Position numbers and translations under genes: made by a program
Part shown: piece by piece, positions 38,001 to 50,800 of the stretch
Layout of the letters: each line of letters starts with the position of its first letter
Numbering within the stretch: the first letter of the stretch is position 1
Notes under the pieces: model-generated
What the model saw: only the letters and a program-made list of their open reading frames with translations
The model's database searches: none
What the model was told of the DNA's origin: nothing
NCBI RefSeq assembly: GCF_008831285.2
Contig: NC_045140.1
Coordinates: forward strand, 23,392,131-23,456,130
Source of the DNA: Nymphaea colorata
Lineage: Eukaryota; Streptophyta; Magnoliopsida; Nymphaeales; Nymphaeaceae
Length of the DNA stretch: 64,000 nt
Direction: 5' to 3'

Positions 38001-39824
38001 GTGATCTCCAAGTTGCAATGGGTTCTAACCATTCTACAATTTTTATATAACCAAGTCTCATTTTCCAATAAGATGTGACTTGCCATTACATAAATCTGTT
38101 CTATATCTGCTAATCACTTGTTATCTATTTTATTCATTGTCAACTGTTTTGGCTTCAATTTTGGAGCCGTACAAGTAATGTTTAGTATTTTATGGACAAG
38201 GGAAGCTAGGATTTCCTGCTGAAAGTTCTGTTTCTATGTTAGTGGTTCTATAAATGGTCATCCAAGTTGGTTTCCTGTTTTTTACCTCAAATCTCTTACA
38301 TATCGTCTGTATTTTTTGGGCTATAAATGAGGGAAAGAATATCAGCAGTATTTCAATTCATATCAGCAACTTTCTTACTGTTTTCACAAAGCCTTCATCA
38401 CCATAACTCTCCTAAGCATGACTCCATGGTTAAGATCCTCCTTTAAGAATATAGTCTTGGAGATAAGCCAATTTACTCAGCTTGGAGCCAACACTATCCA
38501 TTCAAGGGTGATCATCAGGTCTGGAACTCAACCAGATATTGGGTAATTGGCCTGCATGTGGGCTGTAATTTACAGGTGAGCCTTATAATAGTCAGGGCGC
38601 CAGCTAAGCTTAACCAGAAGAAATTTAAATTGACCCAAAGCAGACAAACAATATGTATGTTGGAATAGGGGTTCTTCTTGTTGAGTCCTTTTCAGTAGTA
38701 CTGGCCAATGCATCAGTGCCAGGATTCAAAAAGGTCTAGCTGACACCTAGTTGAGACTCTAGAAGACCTTAGCAAGGACTTCAAAAAACAACGTGATTAA
38801 AGACAACCAAAACTGTCTACATCTATTTTTTGTTTTCTAAAACACTAAAAGTAACAGAAAATAAGAGCTGGGCTTGACCAATTCCCTTGTAAGTGTTGAC
38901 AGAAAATTGATGCATGAGTAAAACCAGGGGCATCTTAGTTTCAAAAAAGAGGAGGATGAAATTGTTCATGTTCCATTTGATAACTAGAGGCAAATTTAAT
39001 GATAGGTTGTGTTATCTGCAAGAGAAAAGGCTCTATGAGAAAATAGAGATGTCCCTTATGTTGCATGTGATATGTGAAATGGAAGTATCAACTTCTTTTC
39101 TGGAGGTGCTGGGTCACTGTGGCAAGCTTATCATGTTTTGTCTGCTATGGTCATATATATTAATGCCATGTAGCCTGCCATTGATAATCCATGGTTGTTC
39201 CCTACTTTATTTCTGCACCTTCACCTTCTTTAATTCTACAGATGCTGCCTTGCTACTTAGTTTCTGCATACTTGAATTTATTTATTGACTTCCACTAAGT
39301 AATTTCTTACGATCATTTGGTTTGGTGGAAACATGAATATAAAAGTATAAAACATTTGATGGAACAAGGCGAAATTGGATTTGCAAGATCATAGGATGAA
39401 TAGTTTGTCTGATTTGGAGTAAGTATAGGTTTAAATAAAATCTTAATGGAAGCAGGGAGGGCTATAAAATGTTTCTACATTTTTCTGGATATTTGGCAAG
39501 GACAAGAGCACTTGGGTTCATTTCCTGTATAGATGTGACACCAAGACTAGATCTGCACATGGGCCTGGCCTATCCGGAGCCAGAACGACCTTGATAGAGC
39601 TGAAGTGTACTTGAGTGGGTCCTACAGCACCAAGCCTAATCTGGATTGTGAAGGAATATGCTGGTTACCCAACCCGGCCAGGTTGAATTTGATTTTTTTT
39701 TTTAAAACTTCTTTTAGAACTTAATCATGTAGAGAAAAATTGTACTTAAAATTTGAATATGTTTCCAGTGAGTCATATTATGGAAGAGTATGGAAACATG
39801 TAACAAATTAAGTTTGTTATGGTA

Positions 39825-39861
<37 letters not shown>

Positions 39862-42800
39862 AATAAATATATTTTAATTGTGCAGTTGGGGTTGAGGTCA
39901 AAGTGTCTGACCTGGTAGCCCATGTCTTTTTGGACATATGGGTAGATTTGGCCTTTAAAATTGAGATACCAAGCTTAGGTCCAGCCATGATGGGTTGGAC
40001 CAAACCCAAGTTCTGGCCCTAGTCAGGCAATGCATAGCCTTAACCAAGGCGTGTAGATTGAATCATCGTTACTCTTTATAATTTTTTTCCATTCCATGTT
40101 GTAAAAAGTGGTACTTTGTAACGTATTGGCTGATACATATTTATGTATAGGCCCTCATTGCCCTATTTTCATGTATGAAGAAAAAAAGTATTTTGATGGG
40201 GTTGTTTTTATCAGCCAATGCGCCTCTGGCACAAAGCAATATTGATAACATTGCTTCCCTCCCATAATGCATGAAGGACATTTCAGTAGATGGTTTTCTA
40301 GCAACGGATTTTCTGACGTCTGACTGACCCAAAAGCATAAAGTCAGGAAGGGTTGCCTTTTTGTTAAGCATGTTAGTGCAATTGAGTTCAAAAATCTAAA
40401 GCAACAAAGATGCTGACGCTGACTGGCTGTCTGTGCACAAAAATTTTACACCCCTGTTTATAAATTACTGAATCTGACTTTACAAGTAACAAGTGATTTA
40501 AATGATTACGTGACAAGTGGCAACCTTATTATCTACAAGAACTTTGACATTTTTTTCACTTTGGCAATCTGTCATGAGCACAGGCTTATATGTCCCATGT
40601 TAGATTGGTCATTGCATTATTTTTCATTTCAGTTTTGATCCTCACTTCTCCCAACATTTGATTGAACAGGTCGTTAGTGCAGATATCCAACAAAAATTGC
40701 TTTATCAGTTGGATGCATTGTTGCAGCAGTCAGGATGCAAGGTCCATGCAATCCAAGCTTGGGGATGGCTAATCAGACTCCTGGGATTTTATACGATAAA
40801 ACACAGGCGTCTACTTAACCAGCTACTCAAGGTTCCTGAGAAAACATTTTCTGATAATGATCCACAGGTTCAAATTGCTTCACAGGTATACTGCCGTGGC
40901 TATTTTGCTGTTACTTGATTGAAGTCGTAAAGAACTGATTTCAAACTACAGGGGTTACTATCTATGCTATAAGTTGGCTGCATGAGTCAACGGCAAAGTA
41001 TTGAGTGGACATTTAATTTACTTACCTTAATGCAAACAGGTTGCTTGGGAAGCTTTGATTGATGTATTTGTGCAATTTCATTTGCCAATGATACAAGAGC
41101 AAACTGGTAAATTTGATGATGATCTACAAGAGAAAGGGGTATCACTCAAACTTTCTCATCAACTTACTGATCCTCGGGGAGGGAAACATTCATCAACTGA
41201 AGGGTCAACTAGCGATTGTCAAAGTCAATTTTCAAGGTTTCAGAAGATCATAAAGCTCCTAATGAAACCCTTAGTTGGAATTATGTCAAGTAGGTGCAGC
41301 ATAACTGTTCATTTATCATGTCTAAAAACATGGTGCTACTTGTTACATAAACTTGTTCTTTTAGTGAACTGTGCCTCCCTTATCCCGCTAGTGCTGGAGC
41401 CGATGCTTCTTGTAGTCTTCCAGAAGGGACCCGATAACAAAAGCTATTGCATATGGAAGTCATGCATAGATCTGTTTGATGACTTTATCTCGTCCAAGGT
41501 AAAGGTCCATAATGATGAAAATGTTGGAGTTGATTTAACCCCGGTTAACATCACCTCTGGTGATGCAAACATGTGGAAGAATTATTCAATCAAATGGATG
41601 TCTTGGGATCTGAAGATGTTAAATTTCAACCTGAGAATGATTCAGTCCATTGTACCAAGTGTTTTGAAACAGAATACATCATCTGAAGTTGCAAAAATGG
41701 CTTCAGCAGCTGTTCTACAGCTTTTCTGTTCTGTACTTAAGGGAGTAAAGATTGAGTTCCAGCAGCTCTCACAGCCATTCAGCTCCATCCTTCTGTCACT
41801 GAATATGATTTTAACGTTCATAAAGGATTGGTACGAGGATGTCACAGGGAAATTTGCAAATTGTTTCCACCAGGAATTGCATTATGCTACACTCCAGTTG
41901 TTGCAAACTGCAATAGAGGAATTGCCAGATTCAATATTGTCCTCTCCTCTATATGAATTTCGTTTAGACATCAAGATGATTAACAACTTGTGGTCTGCTG
42001 ATGTAATTCAAAATGTGAGAGGCCATTTAAGTGGTATCAGCATGATGCTATGCATGGATGCTGTTTCTCCGATTTCATTTTGTGTCCTGCTTTATCTCAT
42101 TGTTGGTGCTACCTATAGTTCAAGCATTACAGGCGAGATACTGTTTACTAAGATGGAAAAGTTTTCACAGATTGCATTCTCTGTAGTCGATCCTATACAA
42201 AATTTGCATGCTGTTGTTGAAATGCAATATATTTACATGTTCAAATCCGTAACTAATGGATTATACTGGCTAAAGGTCTGGAAGGTATTTGCAAAGTCTC
42301 TGAAGGAACGGTTTGATAAAGTAATCTCCTCCCCCTTTGTGATAACAGAAACTCATTTGCATCTACTGGTGTATTACTTATGCTTCCCTTTGGAGATGTC
42401 TTCTTCAACATGTTTATTGATGACGGCAGATGATGATGAAAGCACTGGCAAACATGTGTTCACGAGTGAAAACAAGCATGAACTTGAGCTTATTATGGAC
42501 ACATGGAAATCCCTTTACGATTCTGTGAATCATGTCATAAAGGACAGGTGCACCAAGATTCACTTTTCTGAAGGTTTGTGTCAGAGATTGCTTGCCATTG
42601 TTAATGGAAGAGATAAAATGAATGCTGTACTTCAGAGTTTCACTTTCCTTTGGTTCTATGGCGAGATGGCTATTCATGTGCTGAACCAGGTCCGGATGCC
42701 TGGGGCTCTGAGCCAACAGCGCAGACAGCAAAAGGGGGATAAACGGAATTCTTTAGAATTTGTTGCAAGGTAATGACACTCAAATTTTTCATTTCAGCTG

Positions 42801-45800
42801 CATTTGGTTTTCTTATCTCATCCAATCATGTCATTCATTATGTTCGTGTAGATTTCTTCAGTTTTCTCTGACATTTGTCGAGACAATTCAAAGGGTTGAT
42901 TGTTCCACAGTTTCCAGGTAACTCTCTCTTTCTTGCACACAAACACACACACACTCACACACTCACACACAAGGATGATATTCAAGATCTATTAAGTTTA
43001 AAAGGACGGTGATCTTATGATAAAATAGCTGCTGGGACAAAGGTGCCCTGCCTTTATTCACTGCAAAATTATACATAGGTATGCAAAATCACCCTAAAGA
43101 TGAAAAGGTCTGGTTATCTTGTTAGCACTCATTAAAATCTTTCAAAGGACAATTCATCAAATATGCTTGCAGCTTGCTACACTGATTTATTTGATCTAGT
43201 TGGCTTAATTTCATAAAAACAAGCAGTTTCAAATAATGTCAAAGAACATGCAGAATTTCATTTAAATACTTGTGGAGCCCTTTGCTAACCTATGGATGTT
43301 GAGCTGTTGCAGCTTTCTGATAATGCATCCACTAAAAGTGCTTTACTGTTTTTTACAGTCGTGGTCATGGATGTGCTTTGGTCTTCATAAAAGACTAACA
43401 AAACGTACTTTGGTAGTTGATAATTTGAGTGCCTTGGTATCAATTCTACTTTGATAAGCATAGCTTTTTCTTTTTCATCATAAGGATTGTTGCTAGATCT
43501 GTCAAACAGTACGATTTAAGCTTACAAACTCATAACTATCTTATTCTAAGTCCTTTGTCTAGAGGGTTGGTTGGTGTTCATGACAGAATATATTTGTTTA
43601 ACATTTAGGCCCCGTTTGATGGCAAGGAAGAATTTAACGTGGTAAATTTACCATAGAAAAAAATGATGAAAAAAATACAAGATGAAAATTTTCCTTCTTC
43701 TAATTTGAGGCCCTTTTTTATGACTGGGTAGTTTTTTGCATGGTAAAATTAATCATCTTTGATGCACATGGTAGTTTTTTGCAGGGTAAAATTAATTCTG
43801 TTTGATGTACAAGGTAATTTTTTGCAGGATAAAATAGTAAAGAGAAATGGGTTTTCACCAAACAAGCGTGTGAGAGAGTGACAAAGAGACGCATGGGGCT
43901 CACTTGGGGTTGCAAGCGGGCGATCTTGGGTTTACCGTGGGGAGGAACGAGAGATTGAGAAAGGGCTGCAAGCGGGCAACGTTGGGAAAAGATGGGAGGA
44001 ACGAGAGAGCGACAGAGGGCTGCAAGCAGGGACGTTGGGAAAAGAGGGGAGGAACGAGAGAGCGAGAGAGGGGAGACGCAGCGAGAGAGGAGGAGACACA
44101 GCGATAGAGGAGAGACCTGTGCAGCGAGAGAGGAGGAGACGCAGCGAGAGAGGGGAAGAAGGGCATCAACGTGGAAAAGAGGGGAAAAAATGAGAGCCCT
44201 AACGGCTCTCAAAATTGTATGCGCAAAAAAGTCCGACCTGCACAGGTCGGACTTTTTTCCGCATGAAATTTCACCCGTTTGTACGATTTTTTCGGGTGAA
44301 ATTTCACGACGTTTGAATCGTCGTGAACTCAGCGGGTGAAACTTCACCCAGCCATACTGTTTTCAACCGGTGCACAGGATTTCTCCTGTGCATCAAACAG
44401 GCCTTATTCTGGTGAGCATGTGCAGTCTTTAGTTCTAAGGCTGAACCACAAAAGCACAGCCATAGCAGCAAAACAGCCTTCCCTATCCCGATTGCTATCT
44501 ATTTTTGATGATCTTTGAGTTTACGGCACTAAAGCATGTGGGACTTCTAATGGCATGCTCTTGTCATGGTATGTGTTTTGTCAATAAATGGCTGAGAGGA
44601 CTAAAGCGGCAGATTGCTAATAAGCAACAACTAGATAAAATAATGAGATAATATAAAAATAGGGAAAAAATATTAATGTAAGTTAAAGGTTGTTTTGTGA
44701 TGATCTTAATGTTAAAAAAAAAAAAACATGAAAAAATGTGGTAAATTTATGCTCACATTTTTTTTCCAAAAAGTGCATGTTTTTCTTTATTTTTTCATTT
44801 TTACTGTTCATATCGCCATTTTCTAAAGAAAAAACAATACATGTGGCTGTACTTGACAAAGGCCAATGTACACCTTTAGGGGCTGTTTGGCAATAGTAAC
44901 ATTTTACTACTGCTCCACAAATCTTCTCCAAAAATTTGAGCAGATTCATTGTACACTGTAACAGGGTGTTCCATGAACCTGCCCAATCTTTGTGGCAGAT
45001 TTGTGGAATAGTAACAAGTTGTTCCTGTCTCCAAATGGCCCCTTATGGTTGTTGTTAAAAACCACGGCCTGCAATTCAAATTTTGCTGTTCCTTTCTCTA
45101 TTTTGTTATGCTCAATACAACATAAGTTCTCATCTTTGGGTCATCCCTTGATTAGGAATAGTATTTTTTCTGACTAGACTATGATTGTTCATGCTTAACA
45201 GGGTTTGTACTGCTGTATGTAATCTTCTGATCCATCTTGAGACAAAAGATGATATTCTTTTGTTCATGGAGGTAATTGCTAATGTTCATATCTAACTATA
45301 TTTCCATTTCTGGACTTGGTTTTTTTTCAACGGATAGTGGGTGCTTTAATTAGTAATACATCTTTTTGAACAGGTCTTTTCTGAGGCATTAGTTCAATCA
45401 CTATCTTCTTTCAGTATGCTGTCAACAAACGCTCAGGTTCAAAGCCTTGCATCACAGATAGAGAACATGTGGATCCAGCTGCTAGATTGCATGGAGAGGA
45501 GTCACCCCCCTCTTATTTACGACTCTTCCCTTCTGCACTTGCAAGCACCTCTGCTGTTCGCTGGCCTTGATCATTCTCATGCTACCATTGCCAATGCCAC
45601 CATTTCATTTTGGAACAGAACGTATGCTAAAGGAATTTCACTTTCTTATCCTAGCTGTTTGCTTCCGGTACTAGATAAGCTTTCTCGTGGTGGAAAGCTG
45701 CATCTCCGAAAGATCCCTGATGAGTTTGAAGCTGCTGAAACCTCGAGTGGACCTAAGTGGTTGACAGTGACTGCGACACAGAAGAAGAATTCTAAGAGAG

Positions 45801-46063
45801 TGTCATTCATGAAAGATGATAAGAACGTGGAGTTCGTCAAGGTCCCTGCTTTGGGCTTGAAGAGAAAGAAGATGGAACTGACTGAACACCAGAGGGAGGT
45901 GAAGAGGCTGCAGCAAGGAAGAGGTAGGGATTGCATGGGTCATGGTCCTGGGTTAAAAACTTACACAAGCATGGACTTCAGCCAAGGGAACGAGCACTCA
46001 CAAGACACAGAGGAACCTCTAGATGCAGATGCGATCTTAAAGAAACTCAGAATGGGAAGTTAG
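35077..46063 (+). CDS. RIF1: RIF1-like protein (Rap1-interacting factor 1 N-terminal domain)
   Basis: Plant homologue of RIF1, a nuclear helical-repeat protein that in animals and yeast controls replication timing, telomeres and break repair, largely by recruiting protein phosphatase 1. Exons: 35077-35285, 35392-35459, 36339-36400, 36484-36633, 37809-37985, 40670-40885, 41040-42769, 42852-42917, 45202-45271, 45374-46063. They total 3,438 bases and translate without a break to 1,145 residues; all junctions are GT-AG. The Rif1 N-terminal repeat region is recognised by ALKCLGFVIYH, CNLGVWCIS, ERDMSIRCLQKVKS, IQAWGWLIRLLG and DPQVQIASQVAWEAL. The C-terminal part has a basic segment with KRVSF (RVSF at about residues 1058-1061), the classical PP1-docking form, then KRLQQGRGRDC and a short acidic tail. 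The start ATG has a good context (AAAGATGGC). Intron 8 holds two mobile elements. The call rests on remembered family similarity; the intact frame across ten exons strongly supports a working gene. Confidence 0.9.
37986..40669 (+). other. RIF1 intron 5, repeat-bearing
   Basis: A 2.7-kb intron. It contains GGCCCA-type repeat sequence at 39540-40020 and (TA)n at 39830-39856. A 124-codon frame at 38914-39288 has no recognisable domain and is judged accidental. Confidence 0.6.
43941..44170. repeat. Purine-rich tandem repeat inside the Harbinger-like element
   Basis: Units starting GGAGGAACGAGAGA begin at 43941, 43995 and 44048 (periods 54 and 53 bp) and contain GGGCTGCAAGC and ACGTTGGGAAAAGA. 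From about 44070 they give way to shorter repeats of GCAGCGAGAGAGGAGGAGA. The strand is almost entirely purine. Confidence 0.85.
44191..44392. repeat. Array of six perfect stem-loops
   Basis: Consecutive inverted repeats with these arms: 44191-44198/44204-44211 (8 bp); 44225-44240/44243-44258 (16 bp, 2-nt loop); 44264-44277/44293-44306 (14 bp); 44303-44311/44319-44327 (9 bp); 44334-44340/44343-44349 (7 bp, 2-nt loop); 44371-44379/44384-44392 (9 bp). All arms match perfectly. The third and fourth share 4 nt and so are alternatives at that edge. The array occupies the right quarter of the Harbinger-like element, stopping 11 bp before its end. Confidence 0.9.
44879..45042. mobile_element. Tourist-like MITE, 164 bp, in RIF1 intron 8
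   Basis: TTA flanks both ends (44876-44878 and 45043-45045). Left end GGGGCTGTTTGGCAATAGTAAC; right end read inward GGGGCCATTTGGAGACAGGAAC, matching at most positions. The inverted similarity continues inward (CCACAAATCT on both arms). Its right half is homologous to the duplicated segment at 19912-20224. Confidence 0.8.
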
Positions 46064-47874
46064 CATGCAGGTTAAAATTTGACTCGTGGAGCCTCCATCT
46101 TCGGATTCGCTTTAGTTACACCATCAGTTAGAAAGTTGCCTTCCATGGACTTGGAGTGGGAGACTAGCGTGTAGATTAAGATTTGAGCCATGGAGTCTTC
46201 TAGTTGGGATTCGCTCGAGTTGCCATACTCCGAAGCCCCAGGTGACTACTCATCGCTGGTTGGGTGGCGAACCTTTTCTGCCATCCAATTTCATTTGAGA
46301 ATCTGGTCACTGGCTCTTACGCGCAAAGTACCTCCTGGGATAGGAACGGAAAAATTCTTGTCGTGTAGAGGTCTGTATATATTTTTATGTAATAAAATAT
46401 GAAATTACTATTTAGGCAATGCCCGATGGAAATTTCTTTTATAGGGGCTTGGTCGGTTGTTGAGCCTAACATTTTGCCCATTAATGTTCAGCGTATACGT
46501 TCTAACTTAGCGTAAGTAGTCGGTTAGCAACTTAAAATTCGGGCATTTCCTAGTGCTGCTTTTGAAAATGCTAATTTCCTTGGGAAAGCTGTTTTCTATT
46601 GGGGAGATGCGATTAAGCAACAAGAATGCGAATGGGTCGCGTCAGAAGGTTACATTCAAACGTTTGATTGAAATTGTAAGTGGTACAGTAAAAAACGGCG
46701 AGGTCATGCAATATTTAACTCGTGTGTGAGCTTAGCTGCCGATCCAGATTAAAGCCGTGACCCGTGACTTTGCTCGTCATGGATCTGAAAACGAGACAAG
46801 GAAGGTTAGTTAATCGCCTTTAATTGGATCTCGCCGTTTCAGTATCCACATCGCTTGGTTCGCTTAGCTAATAATAATTGTGGTACTCACTATATAGACT
46901 CCACTTGGTTCGATGAGGAGTGGACTCTGTTCGCCTGACACCTAAAACCCAAGCTCATTAGTTCAGTTAAAATTAAAAAATATTTTTAATATAAACCAAT
47001 ATATAAATATAATTAATTGTAATAAAATATAATAATTACATATAAAATTAATAAAATAATATTAATTTTTTTTGCTAAACTAAGTCGGACACCGAGTACC
47101 CGACTTAGTTTAGCATACATGAATCGATGACATACTAAAACGACTGACGGGAAAGACTTGCAACTCGAATATTTTTATCAGATTAAAAGGCCTTTTCAAA
47201 ATGGTACTAACATATTTATAATATGAGAAAATAAAAATTTCAAATATTAAATTAAGTTAATTAACTAACATAAAGTGCAAATACGTAGGTTAACCTGGTG
47301 TGACTCCGCTTAATTCGATTATGTAAGTTTAAAAACTTGTTCAGAAGTTTAGGTACTTCTTTTGAACACATTGGTATCAAAAGGTTGGCAGTAAAATTTT
47401 CACAACACGACGTAACGCAGAGACTTGAGGGAGAGTACGAAGATTGCAATTAAGAACGAAAAAGGTCAATAACTCAGAGAGGATGAAGAAAATTACATAA
47501 AGCAGGGAAGGAAGAGGATGAAAGGCGAAAACGATAACAAAGAAAAAGAAAAGGGAAGGAAAAAGAGAGACTCGTTTCCCCTCCCGAGTCATATCTCATT
47601 CGAGGTTTTGCTCTCTCTCTCTCTCTCTCTGCGGGGCTTCTTCCTCTCCGGCTCTCCTTGTCCGAAAGGATCAGTCAATGGCTCTCTCCGACCGCTCCCT
47701 CTTCTTCGTCTTAAGTTAGGGTTTAGGGTTTTCTTCCTCTTCTTCCAGCTCCCTTTTTTCCCCCAAAATCCGCTTTCATTAGATACCCATTTTGGGGCCA
47801 GTTGCTGACAATCGAAGCAGGCGATTTACGGGCATCCTTCGTTCCCTCCCATCTATTGTGCCGTCGATCTGCTG
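46064..47874. other. Intergenic gap between RIF1-like and NOT10 genes
   Basis: About 1.8 kb containing the RIF1 3' UTR (to about 46.4 kb), AT-rich spacer, and from about 47.4 kb a GA/CT-rich stretch with (TC)n at 47610-47630 that looks like the NOT10 promoter and leader. No further gene was seen. Confidence 0.7.
46391..46396 (+). terminator. Poly(A) signal of the RIF1-like gene
   Basis: AATAAA about 330 nt after the stop codon, preceded by U-rich TGTATATATTTTTATGT, as in plant polyadenylation regions. Confidence 0.6.
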
Positions 47875-50800
47875 ATGGACTCTACCAGAGAGCCATCGTC
47901 GTCCTCACCGGTAACGCCCTCTCAGTCTCCGCCGGAGGAAGATGGCATCCTATCCACCGCGTCCGGCATGGCCAAGGAAGCTGCCCTCCTCTTCCAGTCT
48001 CATCGTTACCAGGAATGTGTTGACGTCTTGAACCAAATCTTCCAGAAGAAGGAAGACGATCCCAAGGTGAACGCCACTCCTTCCTTTGCCTTCCCATTTC
48101 ATCGATTTATCTCTCGTCCTGTTCTACTTGGTTTACTAGTCTGAAGCTTGAACCTGCTTTTCGTTCTTTATTCGCGTGAGGATTAGGGTTTATCATGGAA
48201 GGGATGAGTTCGTTGATTCCTCTGTTGGTTCGGTGGTTCTGTTTGATTTCGGGGGTTTTTTGGTTGGAACAGTTATGTGCGTAATGGATGATGTATCATT
48301 GGGTGCTTGTGGAGGGACCAAGGTCGTATTTTTCATGTTTTGTGTTGACCTTCTTTGCTATTACGGATCAGATTCGTATTAGCGGATGGCAACATTTCGA
48401 AAAGGTTAATTTATGCTCAGATTGATCTTTGTTGAGGAGTTGGGGTTCATACGTTCTCTACATCTTTATGATTGTTTGGAGCCTATTATGTGGGAGTTCG
48501 TCTGATAGCTGGCTTTGCAGGTTGTTCACAATATTGCGGTCGCAGAATACTACAGGGATGGCTGTTCTGATCCCAAGAAGCTTGTTGAAGTGCTTAATAA
48601 AGTCAAAGTAAGTGGAAAATGTTTTTGGAGTGAGTATCAGCGCGGACTTTGCTTTGGTTCATGATTTCACTCTGTTCTGTAGCTCGGTGTGGAACTTTGC
48701 ATTTGATTAGTGGTTTCTTGCAGTTGTTTGGGAGTAATTTTTGAACAGGTGGCATTGGGCTTCTCATAAATTGTATTTAATGGGTTCTTTCATGCTTCTT
48801 TTGTGATATTAAGTTTAATGGGTGAATCAATTTACTGTAGTTCATCACCTAAGGCAAGAACGAGATAACTTAAGCCACATTGAAATATGCTGAGTGCTTA
48901 CCAAAAAATTGGCCTGCTACATTACATGTGGGTGCAGGCCAACTTGTATCCAACATAACGTGACTGGGTAACTTGTGCGTCTATGTTGATTTCTGAATGA
49001 AGGGCAAAGTCAAGACGTGAAACTCTTTGAAGAGAAACAGTTCCTCCAGGAAGATTGCATGAAGAGAGTTAATATTGACCTAATTGCCATCAAGCCCATT
49101 TCGGGAATGCAATTCTTTTTCTTTGTGTGGGTCCTCTTCAAGAACCAATATGTGCTCTTAGTCTGCGTAGCAGTTTCAGAGCACATTTCTGTGTTTTCAT
49201 CTTATACAGTTTTTATTATATTCTTCAATGCCAACAGAATGTTTAATCAATGGGGATGAAAGTCTCCTTGGTGGAAGGAAAATATCTCCAGTTAGTATTT
49301 TTCATTTGCCACTAACTTTTTATTCCACTAGTGACTATATTACCTAGATTATGTGTACCAGTGAGCTGCGTATGCCTGGACATTGACATATTCATAATTT
49401 CGTGGATACTTAAGCGTGTAACTCCAGTCTTTTATCCTTGGGTTTCTAATTTTATTACCTTTAGATGCTTTAAATTTCCAATATTTATAGGCATATGGAG
49501 CACTTCTTTCAAAATTGTTTTGTCGCTTTTTGGAGTAAAACATGCTTCTATGGCTAGTTCATTATTTCTGTAGAAAACTATGAGTATATTTTGGTTTGAT
49601 TACAGTATCTCCTATAGCTCGAATAAGAAACTAAAATTTGGAACCTGTTGGCTTTTAATTTTTTTTGTATATCAGGTTGTTATTTGAATGCTTGTGAAAG
49701 AAAATGTCTTTCCAAAATGTCAGCAACACTAACACTTTTGAAAAGGCAAGACAGAAAACGGAAGAGAATTTTAACAATAGTTTCAGAAAGGATAGATGAT
49801 CTTCTAACATGGATAAAGATAAGTATGAAAGATATTATTGGGAAACCTTCAGTATCTTTCGACTGCATATCCCTGTAGAGAAATGTCAGTTCTTGTGCTA
49901 CATTCATGTCATTGTTGTTCATCTTCTTCCTTCTCCTCTCCATGTTCATTATATTATCTGGGTGGTCTGTTTGCTGATTTCAAATTTTTTTATTTTTCAT
50001 TTTTAAATATTTGATTTGGTTCATATGATATATTTCAAGTGTGCATGCGCACAAGCACACACATTGCAATGATAGTGCCTCCTTTGTTATTCAGTAGTCT
50101 TTCAGACGTTACTATTGCATGTCAAATGTGGTTTGCAATTTCTTGTCTTCTTTTTCCAGATGGCTTGCAATTTCGTTGTTTCTTTTTCTGGATTCTTGCT
50201 ATTGCATAGAAAACAGTTGCATTACATTATGTGCATATAGAATGAGATGTGTACTGTTATATGTTAAATTTTTTAGCGCTCAGCTGTACTTATCCCATGT
50301 TTCTCACTCTTTTTCTTCTTCCCATTCCCAAGAAGTTACATGTTTATAACTCCATTTTTTGATTCACTTAATTTTCAAGCTATAGTTACCCTTTTCTTTC
50401 ATTGTTAATTAATTGTGCAGAAAAGAAGTGAAGATCTTGCTCGTGCATCTGGAGAACAAACAGAAGCAGTTAGCAATTCTGGATCTAAAGGAAGTATGAA
50501 CAATGCGTCGCACCAATCTACAAATTCCAATTCCATCGATTTTTTGTATGCAGATGACTTTGACACTTCAATAGCGACACTTAATATTGTATGTTGTCTA
50601 TGTTTTTATGGTAGCAAAATATTTGAAATATTTTTACACGTTTTTTTTAAGGTATAAGCTGCTGGGTTTGATTAATCTCTTGCTTTGGAAATTCACAGGG
50701 AGTTGTATTGTACAACTTGCAAGAATATGCACAGGCTTTATCTGTCCTGGAACCATTATATCAAAATATAGAACCTATAGAAGAGGTGTGCATGTCTTCT

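Larger units (their letters stand above)
43608..44403. mobile_element. Non-autonomous PIF/Harbinger-like element, 796 bp, in RIF1 intron 8
   Basis: Ends are inverted: left GGCCCCGTTTGATGGC, right read inward GGCCTGTTTGATGCAC. TTA flanks both ends (43605-43607 and 44404-44406). TTA duplication with GGCC-type termini fits the PIF/Harbinger (Tourist) group. The interior has short AT-rich repeats (GCAGGGTAAAATTAAT-type, 43720-43840), a purine-rich tandem repeat (43941-44170) and a run of perfect stem-loops (44191-44392). No transposase is encoded. A 209-codon minus-strand frame is compositionally biased and is not counted as a gene. Confidence 0.8.

Noticed and set aside
38914-39288. 124-codon frame in RIF1 intron 5
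   Set aside because: No similarity to reverse transcriptase, transposase or any family I recognise; it lies between well-supported exons.
43718-44347. 209-codon minus-strand open frame
   Set aside because: It runs through the purine-rich tandem repeat and the hairpin array of a mobile element; the Ser/Leu/Arg-rich product follows from base composition.
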